Positions 46,610-55,550 of a stretch of DNA of 64,000 nucleotides are shown one piece after another. The stretch is from Rubellimicrobium sp. CFH 75288. GTDB lineage: Bacteria > Pseudomonadota > Alphaproteobacteria > Rhodobacterales > Rhodobacteraceae. Position numbers and translations under genes: made by a program. The notes under the pieces were generated by a model. The model searched no databases. It had not been told where the DNA came from and saw only the letters and a program-made list of their open reading frames with translations. The stretch covers positions 1-64,000 of the forward strand of contig NZ_WYDP01000006.1 in NCBI RefSeq assembly GCF_009904055.1, in the 5' to 3' direction. Every line of letters starts with the position of its first letter. Positions within the stretch are counted from its first letter, which is position 1.

Positions 46610-48043
46610 ATGCAGATGCCCCCGCCAGATCCCGCCATTCTCGGACGCCGGGCCGAGATCGTCGCGCGGCTGCGTGCTGCGCTGCCCGGCGTGCCCGTCA
46701 TCGACGACCCGGCCGAGACGCGCGCCTACGAATGCGACGCGCTAACCGCCTATGCCTGCCCGCCGCTCTGCGTCGTCCTGCCCGGCAGCACGGCCGAGGT
46801 CGCGGCCGCGCTGCGCATCTGCCATGGTGAATGCGTCCCCGTCGTGCCCCGCGGTGCGGGCACCTCGCTGGCCGGGGGGTCGCTGCCCACGGCCGATTCG
46901 GTCGTCATCGGCCTTGCGCGGATGACGCGGACGCTCGAGATCTCGGCCGAGGACCGCTTCATCCGCGTCGAGGCGGGGCGCACCAACCTCAGCGTCACCC
47001 AGGAGGTCGAGCCGCTGGGCCTGTTCTACGCGCCGGACCCCTCCTCGCAGCTCGCCTGCGCAATCGGGGGCAACATCGCCATGAATTCGGGCGGGGCGCA
47101 TTGCCTCAAGTACGGGGTGACGACCAACAACCTGCTCGGCGTGACGATGGTGCTGATGGACGGCACCGTGGTCGAGATCGGCCACCCCTCGGGCGAGGCG
47201 CTGGGCCTCGACCTGCTCGCCGCCGTGTGCGGGGCCGAGGGTCAGCTCGGCATCGTGACCGAAGCCACCTTGCGCCTCGTGCCCAGGCCCGAGGGGGCCC
47301 GGCCCGTGCTCATCGCCTTTGACCGCAGCGAGACGGCCGGCGACTGCGTGTCCGCCATCATCCGGGCGGGCCTCGTGCCCGTGGCCATCGAGTTCATGGA
47401 CCGCCCCTGCATCGAGGCGTGCGAAGCCTTCGCGCGCGCGGACTATCCGCTCTGCGAGGCGCTGCTGATCGTGGAGGCCGAGGGCTCGGAGGCCGAGATC
47501 GCCGACCAGCTCGCGCGCATCCGCGCCGTGGCCGAGACGTTCCAGCCCCTCGAGATCCGCGAAGCCAGGGATGCCGCCGAGGCCGCGCGCATCTGGCTGG
47601 GGCGCAAGTCGGCCTTCGGGGCGATGGGGCAGATCGGCGACTACATCTGCCTCGACGGGACGATCCCCGTCTCGGAACTGGGGCCGGTCCTGGCCCGCAT
47701 CGCCGAGCTGGCCGAGGGCTACGGGCTGCGCGTGGCCAATGTGTTCCATGCGGGCGACGGCAACATGCACCCGCTGATCCTGTTCGACGCCAACTCGGCC
47801 GACGGCCTGTCGCGCGCCGAGGCGCTGGGGGCCGACATCCTGCGCCTCTGCGTCGAGCGCGGGGGCTGCCTGACGGGCGAGCACGGCGTGGGCGTGGAAA
47901 AGCGCGACCTGATGGATGCGCAGTTCACGCGCGACGATCTCGAGGCGCAGATGCGCGTCAAGGACGCCTTCGACCCGCGCTGGCTGCTCAACCCGGCCAA
48001 GGTGTTCCCGCTCGAGGTCAGCGCCGGGCGGAGGGCCGCGTGA
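46610..48043 (+). CDS. glcD: Glycolate oxidase subunit GlcD
   Basis: GlcD is the FAD-binding subunit that oxidises glycolate to glyoxylate. The 477 residues hold the FAD-binding PCMH fold (VLPGSTAEVAAALRICHGE, PRGAGTSLAGGSLP, GGNIAMNSGGAHCLKYGVT) and the C-terminal oxidase domain ending GCLTGEHGVGVEKRDLM. The ATG at 46610 has GGAGGA upstream. The stop overlaps the glcE GTG in GTGA, so the subunits are coupled. Electrons pass through GlcF to the quinone pool. Confidence 0.95.
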   Translation: MQMPPPDPAILGRRAEIVARLRAALPGVPVIDDPAETRAYECDALTAYACPPLCVVLPGSTAEVAAALRICHGECVPVVPRGAGTSLAGGSLPTADSVVIGLARMTRTLEISAEDRFIRVEAGRTNLSVTQEVEPLGLFYAPDPSSQLACAIGGNIAMNSGGAHCLKYGVTTNNLLGVTMVLMDGTVVEIGHPSGEALGLDLLAAVCGAEGQLGIVTEATLRLVPRPEGARPVLIAFDRSETAGDCVSAIIRAGLVPVAIEFMDRPCIEACEAFARADYPLCEALLIVEAEGSEAEIADQLARIRAVAETFQPLEIREARDAAEAARIWLGRKSAFGAMGQIGDYICLDGTIPVSELGPVLARIAELAEGYGLRVANVFHAGDGNMHPLILFDANSADGLSRAEALGADILRLCVERGGCLTGEHGVGVEKRDLMDAQFTRDDLEAQMRVKDAFDPRWLLNPAKVFPLEVSAGRRAA

Positions 48044-49146
48044 CCACCCCCGAGCCGCGCGACGAGGCCGACCTGTCCGAGGCGATCCGCTCCGCGCGGG
48101 GCCCCCTCTGCATCGGCGGCGGCTTCACCCGCGGCTTCGCCAACGGGGGCGCACGCCTGTCCCTGGCGCGCCTGTCGGGCATCGCCCTGCACGAGCCGGG
48201 CGCGCTCACGCTGGTGGCCCGCGCGGGCACCCCGATGGCCGAGGTGGAGCGGACCCTCGCCGAAGCCGGCCAGCGGCTGCCCTTCGAGCCGCTGGACCTG
48301 CGTGCGCTGCTCGGCACCTCCGGAGAGCCGACGCTGGGCGGCGCGATCGCCACGGGCGCGTCGGGACCCCGCCGGGTGCTGGTGGGGGGCGCGCGCGATT
48401 TCGTCCTCGGCGCGCGCTTCGTGGACGGGACGGGCATGGTCGTGCGCTCGGGCGGGCGAGTGATGAAGAACGTCACCGGCCTCGACCTGGCCCGCCTCCT
48501 GGCGGGCAGCCACGGCACGCTGGGCGTGCTGACGGAGATCGCGCTCAAGGTCCTGCCCGCGCCCGAGACGGCGCGCACCCTACGCCTGTCAGGCCTCGAC
48601 ACCGCGGCCGCCTGCGCGGCCCTGGCCGCGGCCCTCAGCGCGCCCCTCGAGGTGTCGGGCGCCGCCTTCGACGCCGAGGGGGGGATTGCGCGGCTGCGGC
48701 TCGAGGGCTTTGCCGCCTCGGTCGAGGAGCGGGCGGCGCGCCTGGCCGAGCGGCTGCGCCCTTGGGGCGCGGCCGAGGAGGACCCGGACACCGACTGGGC
48801 CGCGATCCGCGACGTGCGCGACTTCGCCGGCCGGCCGGGCGACGTGTGGCGCCTGTCGCTGCGCCCGTCCGAGGCGCCGGCGATCCTCGCGCGGGCGGGG
48901 GGGGCGCAGCGGCTCGACTGGGGGGGCGCGCGGGCCTGGCTGCTCCTGCCCGAGGGGACGGACCTGCGCGGCTGGCTGGGGGCGGCGGGCGCGCGCGCGG
49001 TGCTGGTGCGCGCCGCGCCCGACACCCTGCACGCCCTGGGCCGCTTTCCACCCGAGGCGCCGGCCGTCGCGCACCTCTCGGCCGCGCTGCGCGAGCGGTT
49101 CGATCCGCGCGGCCTCCTCAACCCGGGCCTGATGGCCGCCGCCTGA
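48040..49146 (+). CDS. glcE: Glycolate oxidase subunit GlcE
   Basis: GlcE is the second FAD-fold subunit. It starts at a GTG within the glcD stop. The 368 residues include the flavin-binding GGGFTRGFANGGARL, LLGTSGEPTLGGAIATGASG, the RVMKNVTGLDLARLLAGSHG stretch and the C-terminal LNPGLMAAA. Length is usual. Confidence 0.93.
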   Translation: MTTPEPRDEADLSEAIRSARGPLCIGGGFTRGFANGGARLSLARLSGIALHEPGALTLVARAGTPMAEVERTLAEAGQRLPFEPLDLRALLGTSGEPTLGGAIATGASGPRRVLVGGARDFVLGARFVDGTGMVVRSGGRVMKNVTGLDLARLLAGSHGTLGVLTEIALKVLPAPETARTLRLSGLDTAAACAALAAALSAPLEVSGAAFDAEGGIARLRLEGFAASVEERAARLAERLRPWGAAEEDPDTDWAAIRDVRDFAGRPGDVWRLSLRPSEAPAILARAGGAQRLDWGGARAWLLLPEGTDLRGWLGAAGARAVLVRAAPDTLHALGRFPPEAPAVAHLSAALRERFDPRGLLNPGLMAAA

Positions 49147-49164
49147 CTGTCCCAGGGACATCCC

Positions 49165-50517
49165 ATGCAGACCCGCTTCACCCCCGAGCAGCTTCGCGAC
49201 CCGGCCACGGCCGAGTCGAACCGCATCCTGCGCGCCTGCGTCCATTGCGGCTTCTGCACGGCGACCTGCCCCACCTATCAGGTCCTTGGCGACGAGCTCG
49301 ACAGCCCTCGCGGCCGCATCTACCTCATCAAGGAGATGCTGGAATCGGGGCGCGACCCGGACCCGGCGACCGTCAGGCACATCGACCGCTGCCTGTCCTG
49401 CCTTGCCTGCATGACGACCTGCCCTTCGGGCGTGCATTACCGCCACCTCGTCGATCACGCCCGCAGCTACATCGAGGCGCGCTACCGCCGCCCCTGGCGG
49501 GACCGGGCGCTGCGGCGGCTGCTTGCCTGGCTTCTGCCCCATCCGGGGCGCTTCCGCCTCGCGCTGTGGCTCGCGCAGGTGGGGCGACCCTTCGCGCGGC
49601 TCATGCCGGACGAGCGGCTGCGCGCGATGCTGGCGCTGGCGCCCCGCCGCCTGCCGCCCTCCGGCGCGGCCGAGCGGCCGGGGACGCACCGCCCCCACGG
49701 CCCCGCGCGGATGCGGGTGGGCCTGCTGACGGGCTGCGCCCAGCGTGCCCTCGATCCCTCGATCAACGAGGCCGCGATTCGCCTGCTGACGCGTCTGGGC
49801 GCCGAGGTGGTGATCCCCCCGCAAGGCTGCTGCGGCGCCCTGACCCACCACATGGGCCGCGAGGCCGAGGCGCAGGCCACCGCCGCGCGCACGGTCCGCG
49901 CCTTTGCCGCCGAGCACGCGCGCGCCACCCTCGACGCGATCGTGGTGACGGCCTCGGGCTGCGGCACCACTGTCAAGGACTGGGGCCACCTCCTCGCCCG
50001 GACCCCGGACGAGGAGGCGGCGCAGGCCATGGGCGCGCTCGGGCGCGACGTGACCGAGGTGCTCGCCGCGCTCTCCCCGCCCGAGCAGGGCCCGATGGGG
50101 GTGCGGGTGGCCTATCACCCCGCCTGCTCTCTCCAGCACGGCCAGCGCGTGCGCGAGGAGCCCAAGATGCTGCTGCGCCGCGCGGGCTTCGAGGTGGCCG
50201 AGCCGCGCGACGCCCATCTGTGCTGCGGGTCGGCCGGGACCTACAACCTCCTCCAGCCCGCCATCGCGGGCGAGCTCGGCCGGCGCAAGGCGGCAGCGCT
50301 CGAGTCGCTGGGCGCGGACGTGATCGCGGCGGGCAATCTCGGCTGCCTGGTCCAGATCGGAACGCGCACGGCGCTGCCCGTGGTCCACACCGTTCAACTC
50401 CTGGATTGGGCCTATGGCGGCCCGGCGCCGGGCCGCATCGGACGCGCTCGCAGCGGTCCCGATCCTGCCGTCGCCCCGCCGCTCCCCCGCCCTATCGCTG
50501 CCGCGGGGGAGAGCTAG
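49165..50517 (+). CDS. glcF: Glycolate oxidase iron-sulfur subunit GlcF
   Basis: GlcF carries two [4Fe-4S] clusters: CVHCGFCTATCP (C25, C28, C31, C35) and CLSCLACMTTCP (C76, C79, C82, C86). The C-terminal half holds two CCG domains with PQGCCGALTHH and HLCCGSAGTYN. The protein has 450 residues, as expected. It lies 18 bases after glcE. The last ~30 residues are a proline- and arginine-rich tail of no known role. Confidence 0.95.
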   Translation: MQTRFTPEQLRDPATAESNRILRACVHCGFCTATCPTYQVLGDELDSPRGRIYLIKEMLESGRDPDPATVRHIDRCLSCLACMTTCPSGVHYRHLVDHARSYIEARYRRPWRDRALRRLLAWLLPHPGRFRLALWLAQVGRPFARLMPDERLRAMLALAPRRLPPSGAAERPGTHRPHGPARMRVGLLTGCAQRALDPSINEAAIRLLTRLGAEVVIPPQGCCGALTHHMGREAEAQATAARTVRAFAAEHARATLDAIVVTASGCGTTVKDWGHLLARTPDEEAAQAMGALGRDVTEVLAALSPPEQGPMGVRVAYHPACSLQHGQRVREEPKMLLRRAGFEVAEPRDAHLCCGSAGTYNLLQPAIAGELGRRKAAALESLGADVIAAGNLGCLVQIGTRTALPVVHTVQLLDWAYGGPAPGRIGRARSGPDPAVAPPLPRPIAAAGES

Positions 50518-50550
50518 ACCGGAGACAGGTCGGCCAGGGGGGGACAGCGG

Positions 50551-51384
50551 ATGCGGCGTGCGGCGGTCATTGGATGCGTTCTGGCCGCCTGGCTCGCCGG
50601 GTGCGGTGCAGCGGGAGCCGGACCGCTCCACGCCCTCTCGACCGGGGCCGAAGCCACCGCCTGGTCGGGGGTCGGGCGGCTCGATATCGACGGCAAGGGG
50701 TTCTGCACCGGCGCGCTGATCGCGCCGGATCGGGTCCTGACGGCCGCCCATTGCCTGTTTGATCGCGCGACCGGCGCACCGGTCGAGCCGGGGCGCATCC
50801 GCTTTCTGGCGGGTTTCCGGCACGGTCGCTCGGCCGCCGAGCGGGCCGTGCGCCGGGCGGTGGTGCATCCCGCCTACCGCTACAACCCGCTGGCGGGGGC
50901 TGCCGAGAGCCGGTTCGATCTCGCCCTGCTCGAACTCGACAGACCGATCCCGCCCGGTGACGTGCGCCCTTTCGAAACGGCCGAGACCTTGCGCCCTGGC
51001 GATCCGGTCAGCGTCATCTCCTATGCGGCGGGGCGGGCGGACGCTCCCGCCCTGGAGGATCGCTGCGCCGTCCTCGGCGAGGAGGCAGGGGTGCTGGTGA
51101 TGACCTGCGACGTGGATTTCGGGGCTTCCGGTTCGCCCGTCTTCCAGATCGAGGGCGACGTGGCACGAATCGTCTCGGTCGTCTCGGCCAAGGGAGAACT
51201 GGGGCCCCGACAGGTCTCGCTCGGCACGACGGTTGGGGGCCCGCTTGCGGAGCTGCAGGCGACGCTCGTGAACCAGGAACCGGCCTTGGCCGGGAGGGTT
51301 GGAGCCCTGCCCGGCATCCGGCACATCAGCGCAGGCGAGCGGACGGATACCGGAGCCCGCTGGGTCAGCGCGCCCCGGCATTGA
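50551..51384 (+). CDS. Trypsin-like serine peptidase, probable lipoprotein
   Basis: The 277-residue protein starts with a lipoprotein signal sequence (MRRAAVIGCVLAAWLAGC, lipid site at C18). The chymotrypsin fold has the triad H67 (VLTAAHC), D123 (RFDLALLELD) and S194 (GASGSPVFQI), all present. A cysteine pair near C52 and C68 likely forms a disulfide. It acts in the periplasm; the substrate is unknown. The ATG at 50551 follows a G-rich ribosome site (GGGGGGGA) and lies 33 bases after glcF. Confidence 0.88.
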   Translation: MRRAAVIGCVLAAWLAGCGAAGAGPLHALSTGAEATAWSGVGRLDIDGKGFCTGALIAPDRVLTAAHCLFDRATGAPVEPGRIRFLAGFRHGRSAAERAVRRAVVHPAYRYNPLAGAAESRFDLALLELDRPIPPGDVRPFETAETLRPGDPVSVISYAAGRADAPALEDRCAVLGEEAGVLVMTCDVDFGASGSPVFQIEGDVARIVSVVSAKGELGPRQVSLGTTVGGPLAELQATLVNQEPALAGRVGALPGIRHISAGERTDTGARWVSAPRH

Positions 51385-51641
51385 GCGAGTGGCTTGACGC
51401 GCGCAAAGGGCATCCTCCCGATTCGACAATGGTCGGAACCGCGTGGCGGGCCTGTCCGGTATCGGCAGCCAACCCGCTCCGCCCGCAACGCGCCGGGTCC
51501 GGCCGGCGTCCGGCCGCGGCCAGTCCCCGCAGAGCCCGCGAGGGCTTGAAAGAGCCGCCGTCCCTTCCCATGTCCCCCGCGCCGGGGCGCCAGCCGGGCT
51601 CCGGCATCCCAGGGGCCGGTCCTGCCGGGACGGTCCGATCC
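51385..51641. other. Intergenic region upstream of hsp20
   Basis: The 257 bases hold no convincing gene. CTTGAC at 51393-51398 followed by CCCGATT near 51417 loosely resembles a heat-shock sigma-factor promoter, but it would give a long leader. Beyond the upstream stems noted for the thermometer, nothing else is recognised. Confidence 0.35.
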
Positions 51642-51664
51642 GTTGTCGCTCTTGTGAGGATGAC
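51642..51664 (+). promoter_or_regulatory. ROSE-like RNA thermometer hairpin before hsp20
   Basis: In the transcript, GUUGUCGCU (51642-51650) can pair with AGGAUGAC (51657-51664) around a CUUGUG loop. The UCGCU/AGGA pairing contains a G-G mismatch and a bulged C, which is the defining feature of ROSE elements that mask the ribosome site of small heat-shock genes at low temperature. Two further stems (51601-51605 with 51615-51619, and 51619-51622 with 51628-51631) lie upstream. The AGGA is 5 bases before the ATG at 51666. No thermal data are available. Confidence 0.6.
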
Positions 51665-51665
51665 C

Positions 51666-52133
51666 ATGCGAACCTTCGATCTTGCACCCCTTTATCGGGC
51701 CACCGTCGGCTTTGATGGCCTGGCCGACCTCATCGATCGCGTGCTGGCCAGCGATCCTGGCAATACCAACTACCCGCCCTACAACATCGAGAAGACCGGC
51801 GAGCTCTCCTGGCGCATCTCCATCGCCGTGGCCGGGTTCTCTGCCGATGATCTGGCCGTGGAGGTGCGGGAGAACGCGCTTGTCGTGACCGCGCGCAAGT
51901 CCGAGGATGAGAGCGAGCGTCGCTTCCTGCATCGCGGGATCGCCACCCGGGCTTTCGAGCGCCGCTTCCACCTCGCCGACCATGTGCGTGTGACCGGAGC
52001 GAGCCATGCCGACGGCATGCTGCACATCGACCTTGTCAAGGAAGTGCCCGAGGCGCTCAAGCCCCGCCGGATCGAGATCGTCCGCCAGGCGCCGCAGGAT
52101 GCCAATCTGGTGGAGGCCAAGGCCATCAACTGA
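51666..52133 (+). CDS. Small heat-shock protein Hsp20 (IbpA-like)
   Basis: The 155-residue protein is a small ATP-independent chaperone that holds unfolded proteins. The alpha-crystallin domain spans about 38-130 with NYPPYNIEKTGELSWRISIA, VAGFSADDLAVEVRENALVV and the strand AFERRFHLADHVRVTGASHA. The N-terminal MRTFDLAPLYRATVGFD is the IbpA-type start. An in-frame ATG at 51660 would add two residues. Expression is probably controlled by the ROSE-like hairpin. Confidence 0.93.
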   Translation: MRTFDLAPLYRATVGFDGLADLIDRVLASDPGNTNYPPYNIEKTGELSWRISIAVAGFSADDLAVEVRENALVVTARKSEDESERRFLHRGIATRAFERRFHLADHVRVTGASHADGMLHIDLVKEVPEALKPRRIEIVRQAPQDANLVEAKAIN

Positions 52134-52143
52134 GGGGATGGCA

Positions 52144-52166
52144 GGCCGGGCGGCCTTTGCCCGGCC
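52144..52166. terminator. Hairpin between hsp20 and polA
   Basis: GGCCGGGC (52144-52151) and GCCCGGCC (52159-52166) pair perfectly over eight bases around a 7-base loop. It sits between converging genes and could act in both directions. No T tract follows, so termination strength is doubtful. Confidence 0.45.
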
Positions 52167-52211
52167 CTCCGCTTGCCCGGGCGCGGCTTCGCGGTCGCGC
52201 CCTTCGCGTTT

Positions 52212-55019
52212 CTAGTGCGCCTCGGCCCAGTTCCGTCCGATCCCCGCCTCGACCACCAGGGGCACGGACAGGCGCAAGACCGGTTCGGGTGCACGCTCCA
52301 TGACGACCCTTGCGCGGGCGATCACCTCGTCCTCGGCTCCCTCGTCGACTTCGAACAGCAGCTCGTCGTGGACCTGCAACAGCATCCGCGCAGGCAGGCC
52401 GACGAGCGCCGCCTCCATGCGGATCATCGCGCGGCGAATGATGTCGGCCGCGGTGCCCTGAATCGGCGCGTTGATCGCGGCGCGCCGGGCAAAGGCGCCG
52501 CCGGGCCCCTTTGTTGCGATGCCGGGCGTGTGGATCACGCGACCGAACAGGGTTCGCACGCAGCCCTCCTCGCGCGCGCGGCGAACCACGTCATCCATGT
52601 AGGTCTTGATACCCGGGAACTTCTCGAAATAGCGCTCGATGAAGCGCGTGGCCTCCTCCTTGGGGATGCGCAGGTTCCGCGCGAGGCCGAAGCCCGAGAT
52701 GCCGTAGATGATCCCGAAATTGATCGCCTTGGCGCGGCGGCGCAGCTCGGGCGTCATTTCGGCCAAAGGCACGCCGAACATCTCGGATGCCGTGATGGCA
52801 TGGATGTCCTGCCCCTCGCGGAAGGCGGCTTTCAGCTCGGGCAGGTCGGCCATGTGCGCCAGCAGCCGCAACTCGATCTGGCTGTAGTCGAGCGAGACGA
52901 GCACGCGCCCCTTGGGAGCGACGAAGGCCTCGCGGATGCGGCGTCCCTCCTCCGTGCGCACGGGGATGTTCTGGAGGTTCGGGTCCGAGGAGGCGAGGCG
53001 CCCCGTATTCGCCCCCGCAATGGAATAGGAGGTGTGGACCCGCCCCGTTTCGGGGTTGATCGCGTCCTGGAGCTTGTCGGTATAGGTGCTCTTGAGCTTG
53101 GACACCTGACGCCAGTCGAGGACCTTGCCCGGCAGCGGGTGCTCGGTCGCGAGGTCCTCGAGCACCTTGACGTCGGTGACGTAGATGCCCGAGGCGCTGC
53201 GCTGCGCGCCGGGCAGCTTCATCTCGTCAAAGAGCAGCTCGCCCAGCTGCTTGGTCGAGCCGACGTTGAAGGGCCGCCCCGCCATTTCCTGGATCTCGGC
53301 CTCCAGCCGCGCGAGCGTCTGGGCAAAGGCCGCCGACATGCGCGACAGCGTCTCGCGGTCCACCAGCACCCCCGCCATCTCCATCCGCGCGAGCACGGGG
53401 ACCAGCGGCCGCTCGAGCGTCTCGTAGACGGTCGCGACGCGCGCGGCCGGCAGGCGGGGACGCAGCACCCGCCACAGGCGCAGCGTGATCTCCGCATCCT
53501 CGGCAGCATAGGCGGTGGCGCGGTCGATGGGGACGCGGTCGAACGTGACCTGCGCCTTGCCCGTGCCGATCACCTCCTTGATGGGAATGGGGATGTGGCC
53601 CAGCAGACGCTCGGACAGCTCGTCCATGCCGTGCCCGTGCAGGCCGCCATGGAGCGCATAGCTCATCAGCATCGTGTCGTCGAAGGGGCGCACGCGGATG
53701 CCGTGGCGGGCCAGGATCTTCCAGTCGTACTTGATGTTCTGGCCGATCTTGAGGATGCCCTCGTCCTCCAGCACCTCACGCAGCAGCACCAGCGCCTCCT
53801 CCATCGGCACCTGCCCCTCGGCCAGCGCGTCCGAGCCGAACAGGTCGCCCGAGGCGGCCGCGCGGTGCGCCAGCGGCAGGTAGCACGCCACCCCCGGCGC
53901 CGTGCAGAGCGACACCCCGACAAGCTCCGCGCGCATCTCGTCCAGACCCGTCGTCTCCGTGTCCACGGCGACGCGGCCCGCCTCGCGGATGCGGTCGATC
54001 CAGGCGCGCAGCGCCTCGGTCGTGCGAACAGTCTCGTAGAGGGCGCGGTCGATCGGCGGATCGACGGGCGCTTCGGGTGCGGGCGCCTCTCCGGTGGCGG
54101 GTGGCGGGTCGTCGGCGATGGCCGGCGCCGCGCGGCCCAGCCGCTCGGCCACCTTGCGCGACAGGGTGCGGAACTCCATCCGGGCGAGGAAGTCCAGCAG
54201 CGCGTCGGGGTCGGGCTCGCGCAGCTCGAGGCTCTCGAGCGTCACCTCCAGCGGCATGTCGCAGCGCAGCCGGACCAGGTCGCGCGACAGGCGGATGCGG
54301 TCGGCATGCTCGATCAGCGTCTCGCGCCGCTTCTTCTGGGGAATGGTGTGGGCCTGCGCCAGGAGCGTGTCGAGGTCGCCGAACTCCGCGATCAGCTGCG
54401 CCGCCGTCTTGAGGCCGATGCCCGGCGCGCCCGGCACGTTGTCCACCGAATCGCCCGCGAGCGCCTGCACGTCCACCACGCGCTCGGGGTCCACGCCGAA
54501 CTTCTCGCGCACGCCGTCGCGGTCGATGCGCCTGTTCTTCATGGGGTCGAGCATCTCGATCCCCCCGCCCACGAGCTGCATCAGGTCCTTGTCCGAGGAC
54601 ACGATCGTCACCCGTCCCCCCGCCTTGCGCGCGCGGCACGACAGCGTGGCGATGATGTCGTCGGCCTCGAACCCCTCGATCTCGTGGCAGGCCAGACCGA
54701 AGGCGCGTGTGGCCTCGCGCGTGAGCGGGAATTGCGGGGCGAGATCCTCGGGCGGGGGCGGACGATGGGCCTTGTAGTCGGGATAAAGGTCGTTGCGGAA
54801 CGAATGCGACGAATGGTCGAAGATCACCGCCGCATGGGTCGCCGCGTCCGCGCCCGTGTTGTTCTCGATGTAGCGCAGGAGCATGTTGCAGAACCCCGCC
54901 ACCGCGCCCACCGGCAGCCCGTCGGACTTGCGCGTGAGGGGGGGCAGCGCGTGATAGGCCCGGAAGATGAAGGCCGAGCCGTCGATCAGGTGCAGGTGGT
55001 GGCCCTTGCCGAAGGTCAT
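52212..55019 (-). CDS. polA: DNA polymerase I
   Basis: The 935-residue protein has the 5' nuclease domain (HLHLIDGSAFIFRAYHALPP; VVDVQALAGDSVDNVPGAPG), the 3'-5' exonuclease with an intact DTETTGLD acidic motif, and the polymerase domain with motif A (VSLDYSQIELRLLAHM), motif B (RRAKAINFGIIYGISGFG) and motif C (LLQVHDELLFEV). All three activities therefore appear present. I took the ATG at 55019 (MTFGKGHHLHL), where homology starts; a longer frame reads into the remnant region upstream. Confidence 0.97.
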   Translation of the reverse strand: MTFGKGHHLHLIDGSAFIFRAYHALPPLTRKSDGLPVGAVAGFCNMLLRYIENNTGADAATHAAVIFDHSSHSFRNDLYPDYKAHRPPPPEDLAPQFPLTREATRAFGLACHEIEGFEADDIIATLSCRARKAGGRVTIVSSDKDLMQLVGGGIEMLDPMKNRRIDRDGVREKFGVDPERVVDVQALAGDSVDNVPGAPGIGLKTAAQLIAEFGDLDTLLAQAHTIPQKKRRETLIEHADRIRLSRDLVRLRCDMPLEVTLESLELREPDPDALLDFLARMEFRTLSRKVAERLGRAAPAIADDPPPATGEAPAPEAPVDPPIDRALYETVRTTEALRAWIDRIREAGRVAVDTETTGLDEMRAELVGVSLCTAPGVACYLPLAHRAAASGDLFGSDALAEGQVPMEEALVLLREVLEDEGILKIGQNIKYDWKILARHGIRVRPFDDTMLMSYALHGGLHGHGMDELSERLLGHIPIPIKEVIGTGKAQVTFDRVPIDRATAYAAEDAEITLRLWRVLRPRLPAARVATVYETLERPLVPVLARMEMAGVLVDRETLSRMSAAFAQTLARLEAEIQEMAGRPFNVGSTKQLGELLFDEMKLPGAQRSASGIYVTDVKVLEDLATEHPLPGKVLDWRQVSKLKSTYTDKLQDAINPETGRVHTSYSIAGANTGRLASSDPNLQNIPVRTEEGRRIREAFVAPKGRVLVSLDYSQIELRLLAHMADLPELKAAFREGQDIHAITASEMFGVPLAEMTPELRRRAKAINFGIIYGISGFGLARNLRIPKEEATRFIERYFEKFPGIKTYMDDVVRRAREEGCVRTLFGRVIHTPGIATKGPGGAFARRAAINAPIQGTAADIIRRAMIRMEAALVGLPARMLLQVHDELLFEVDEGAEDEVIARARVVMERAPEPVLRLSVPLVVEAGIGRNWAEAH

Positions 55020-55086
55020 GCGGCGCTCCTTTCGCGGGGGCGGTGACGCTTCGTGGCAGAGGACGGGCGCGGGGCCAAGGCCCCTC

Positions 55087-55222
55087 TCAGGTGCGCGCCC
55101 GCTCGAAGGCGGCCCAGGCCTCCTCCAGCCGGGCCATGTCGAAGCCCGGCGTGTCGCCTGGGCGGCACGTGGTCGGTACCGATCAGCTTGTCGCCAAAGA
55201 CCATGATGGTCCACGCGTCCGG
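55087..55222 (-). pseudogene. Decayed gene fragment upstream of polA
   Basis: On the minus strand, PDAWTIMVFGDKLIGTDHVP is readable in one frame and TPGFDMARLEEAWAAFERAR, followed by a stop at 55087, in another. The two join if a frameshift near 55160 is allowed. The GDKLIGTDHV patch is reminiscent of a conserved segment in histidinol-dehydrogenase-like enzymes, but it is too short to be sure. No intact start or domain exists. It lies between polA and a second remnant on the other strand, so the segment is probably an old deletion scar. Confidence 0.35.
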
Positions 55223-55280
55223 AGCAGCGTGCCGTGGTCAGGCATCTCTCGAGAGGCCGCCATCAGCGCTGTCCATCCCC

Positions 55281-55487
55281 GACGGCGGCTTTCTTGGCCT
55301 GCCGCCGACCGGGCGCTTTGTCACCATGCGGGTGATGGATTTCTATCTCCACCACGAGGGGCTGATCCGGGGGAACTGGTTGCCGATCGACCTTGTCGAT
55401 CTGCTGCGCCAGATGTGCGTGGACGTGTTCGGGCGGCTGCGCGCCCTCCTGGCCGGCCGGGGCCAGTCGCAGGGCGGGGACGGCTGA
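55281..55487 (+). pseudogene. 5'-truncated SnoaL-like (ester cyclase/NTF2-fold) gene fragment
   Basis: The frame encodes DGGFLGLPPTGRFVTMRVMD, then FYLHHEGLIRGNWLPIDLVD and LLRQMCVDVFGRL before a TGA at 55485. This matches the C-terminal half of SnoaL-like ester cyclases, with the G-FLG-P-TGR and NWxxID patterns. The N-terminal half (about 80 residues) is missing; upstream codons in this frame look random. An ATG at 55326 could only give a short stub. It is most likely a remnant. Confidence 0.55.
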
Positions 55488-55550
55488 TCGTCCCGCCATT
55501 GCTCCCCCTTGCGGGCCCGGCTAAGAGGGCGCCCCGGAAGGGGGCTCTCC

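Larger units (their letters stand above)
55020..55550. other. Gap between polA and lysC with gene remnants
   Basis: These 531 bases contain no intact gene. They hold two opposing fragments (minus strand 55087-55222, plus strand 55281-55487) and the promoters for polA and lysC. Nothing else is recognised, and no repeats or insertion-element ends are seen. Confidence 0.5.

Noticed and set aside
52173-55046. A 957-codon plus-strand frame opposite polA
   Set aside because: It is an antisense frame of the polymerase with no recognisable domain.
55087-55222. Firm naming of the minus-strand remnant as a histidinol-dehydrogenase homologue
   Set aside because: Only the GDKLIGTDHV patch resembles that family and the downstream part does not. 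The match is too short to name it.
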